Notes under the pieces: model-generated | Database searches by the model: none | The model's input: only the letters and a program-made list of their open reading frames with translations | What the model was told of the DNA's origin: nothing | Program-made: the position numbers and the translations under genes | Part shown: positions 4,513-5,189 of the stretch, piece after piece | Layout: each line of letters begins with the position of its first letter | How positions within the stretch are numbered: the stretch's first letter is position 1 | NCBI GenBank assembly: GCA_949747725.1 | Contig: CATKFJ010000249.1 | Span: forward strand, 1 to 5,189 | DNA length: 5,189 nt | Direction: 5' to 3' | DNA from: an uncultured bacterium | GTDB lineage: Bacteria; Bacillota; Clostridia; Christensenellales; Pumilibacteraceae

Positions 4513-5189
4513 ATGGAAGGATTGTTTAGGCTATTGCCGGACAAGCTTGTTGCCGTATTGAAAACAAGGCTGTTCATAGATAAACTTTACGAGGTGCGCG
4601 TAAATAACGGCGCGCCCGTTCGTGTGTGCTACGACGGCAGTTATTATTACTTATGCGAAAGCGGAATCACAAAAGATAGAAGCGCGGCGTTTATTGCCGA
4701 AGCAGGCGAGGCTGAAAGAATAGTAATGCGCGCGTGCGATCATTCGCTTTATACCGTTACCGAAACGCTTAAACGCGGATATGTTTCGGTTGAAGGCGGA
4801 ATACGGATAGGAGTCTGCGGCAGCGGCGTTACCGTAGGCGGAAACATTGCAGCAATAAAGGATTTTGTGTCGGTCAATATTCGCGTTCCTCATGAGATAA
4901 AGGGGTGTGCGTCTACGCTGTTTGCAAAAGTTACCGTCGGCGGCGGCATAAAAAATACTTTGATAGTTTCGCCTCCGGGCGCGGGAAAAACTACGGTGTT
5001 GCGCGATCTTTGCAGGCTATTGTCCGAACGCGGATATTGCGTATTGCTGTGTGACGAGAAATTCGAAATAGCGTCATGTATAAGCGGCGCTCCTACTCTC
5101 GATGTGGGCATATGTACCGATATTATAAGCGGAATAGACAAATCGCACGTGTTTGAAATGGGGGTTGCTTATATGCGCCCCGACGTTAT
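4513..5189 (+). CDS. spoIIIAA: Stage III sporulation protein AA, SpoIIIAA (3' truncated by window end)
   Basis: A secretion-type ATPase on the mother-cell side of the SpoIIIA-SpoIIQ channel, which sustains forespore gene expression after engulfment. The first 225 residues of a protein usually near 300-330 aa are present, and the frame is open to the window end. The N-terminal part has EVRVNNGAPVRV (about 28-39) and GGIRIGVCGSGV (95-106). The ATPase core has Walker A SPPGAGKTT (153-161) followed by VLRDL, then a DEKFEIASC segment (181-189) in place of the usual DERSEIAGC, and DVGICTDIISG (197-207) where most members read D-G-RTDVLDG. ATG 4513 is the only usable start: the frame has a TAG at 4453-4455 and no other ATG, GTG or TTG between. 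No Shine-Dalgarno sequence precedes it. Its place downstream of efp fits the conserved locus. spoIIIAB and the rest would lie beyond the window. Confidence 0.9.
   Translation, partial: MEGLFRLLPDKLVAVLKTRLFIDKLYEVRVNNGAPVRVCYDGSYYYLCESGITKDRSAAFIAEAGEAERIVMRACDHSLYTVTETLKRGYVSVEGGIRIGVCGSGVTVGGNIAAIKDFVSVNIRVPHEIKGCASTLFAKVTVGGGIKNTLIVSPPGAGKTTVLRDLCRLLSERGYCVLLCDEKFEIASCISGAPTLDVGICTDIISGIDKSHVFEMGVAYMRPDV

Noticed and set aside
1..5189. CRISPR arrays, tRNA or rRNA genes, insertion-sequence ends and transposases.
   Set aside because: No regularly spaced repeats, cloverleaf-like segments, rRNA-like stretches or transposase motifs were seen on either strand.

Overview
The window looks like chromosomal DNA of a spore-forming Firmicute, most likely class Clostridia. 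The pepP/yqhT-type peptidase, efp and spoIIIAA occur in the same order and orientation as in the conserved Firmicute sporulation locus. SpoIIIAA carries a P-loop of the SPPGAGKTT type, which I associate with clostridia. The genus cannot be decided from the sequence.

Layout: (1) bases 1-243 are the 3' end of a TIM-barrel protein related to AP endonuclease family 2 / sugar isomerases. (2) A good sigma-A-type promoter precedes an M24 Xaa-Pro aminopeptidase (310-1362) and elongation factor P (1399-1959), which form a two-gene unit ending at a probable terminator hairpin (2037-2063). (3) Two accessory genes sit where spoIIIAA would be expected directly after efp: a maltose/galactoside-type O-acetyltransferase (2088-2726, +) and, convergent with it across only 9 bp, an Lsa-type ABC-F ribosomal protection ATPase (2736-4223, -). 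(4) A 289-bp divergent intergenic region follows. (5) The 5' part of spoIIIAA (4513 to the window end, +) is cut by the window edge.

The most interesting element is the leader of the ABC-F gene (minus strand, about 4432 to 4224). Reading 5' to 3' it holds a promoter, a six-codon upstream ORF with a Shine-Dalgarno sequence (MKISTF), a 15-position hairpin with 14 pairs, an intrinsic terminator with a T-tract, and then the ABC-F ribosome binding site. The 5' arm of the first hairpin is also complementary over 10 pairs to the 5' arm of the terminator, so the two structures could be switched through an antiterminator. This is the layout of ribosome-mediated attenuation known for antibiotic-inducible ABC-F genes, and it suggests that the gene is switched on by drugs that stall ribosomes. 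How the ribosome would release the antiterminator strand is not fully explained by the sequence.

Functionally, EF-P and the ABC-F protein are both ribosomal E-site factors. SpoIIIAA is the ATPase of the mother cell-forespore channel. Its ATG has no Shine-Dalgarno sequence, and a sigma-E-like promoter sits so close that the mRNA could be leaderless. A 14-bp identical sequence at the 3' ends of efp and the acetyltransferase may be a trace of how the accessory segment arrived.
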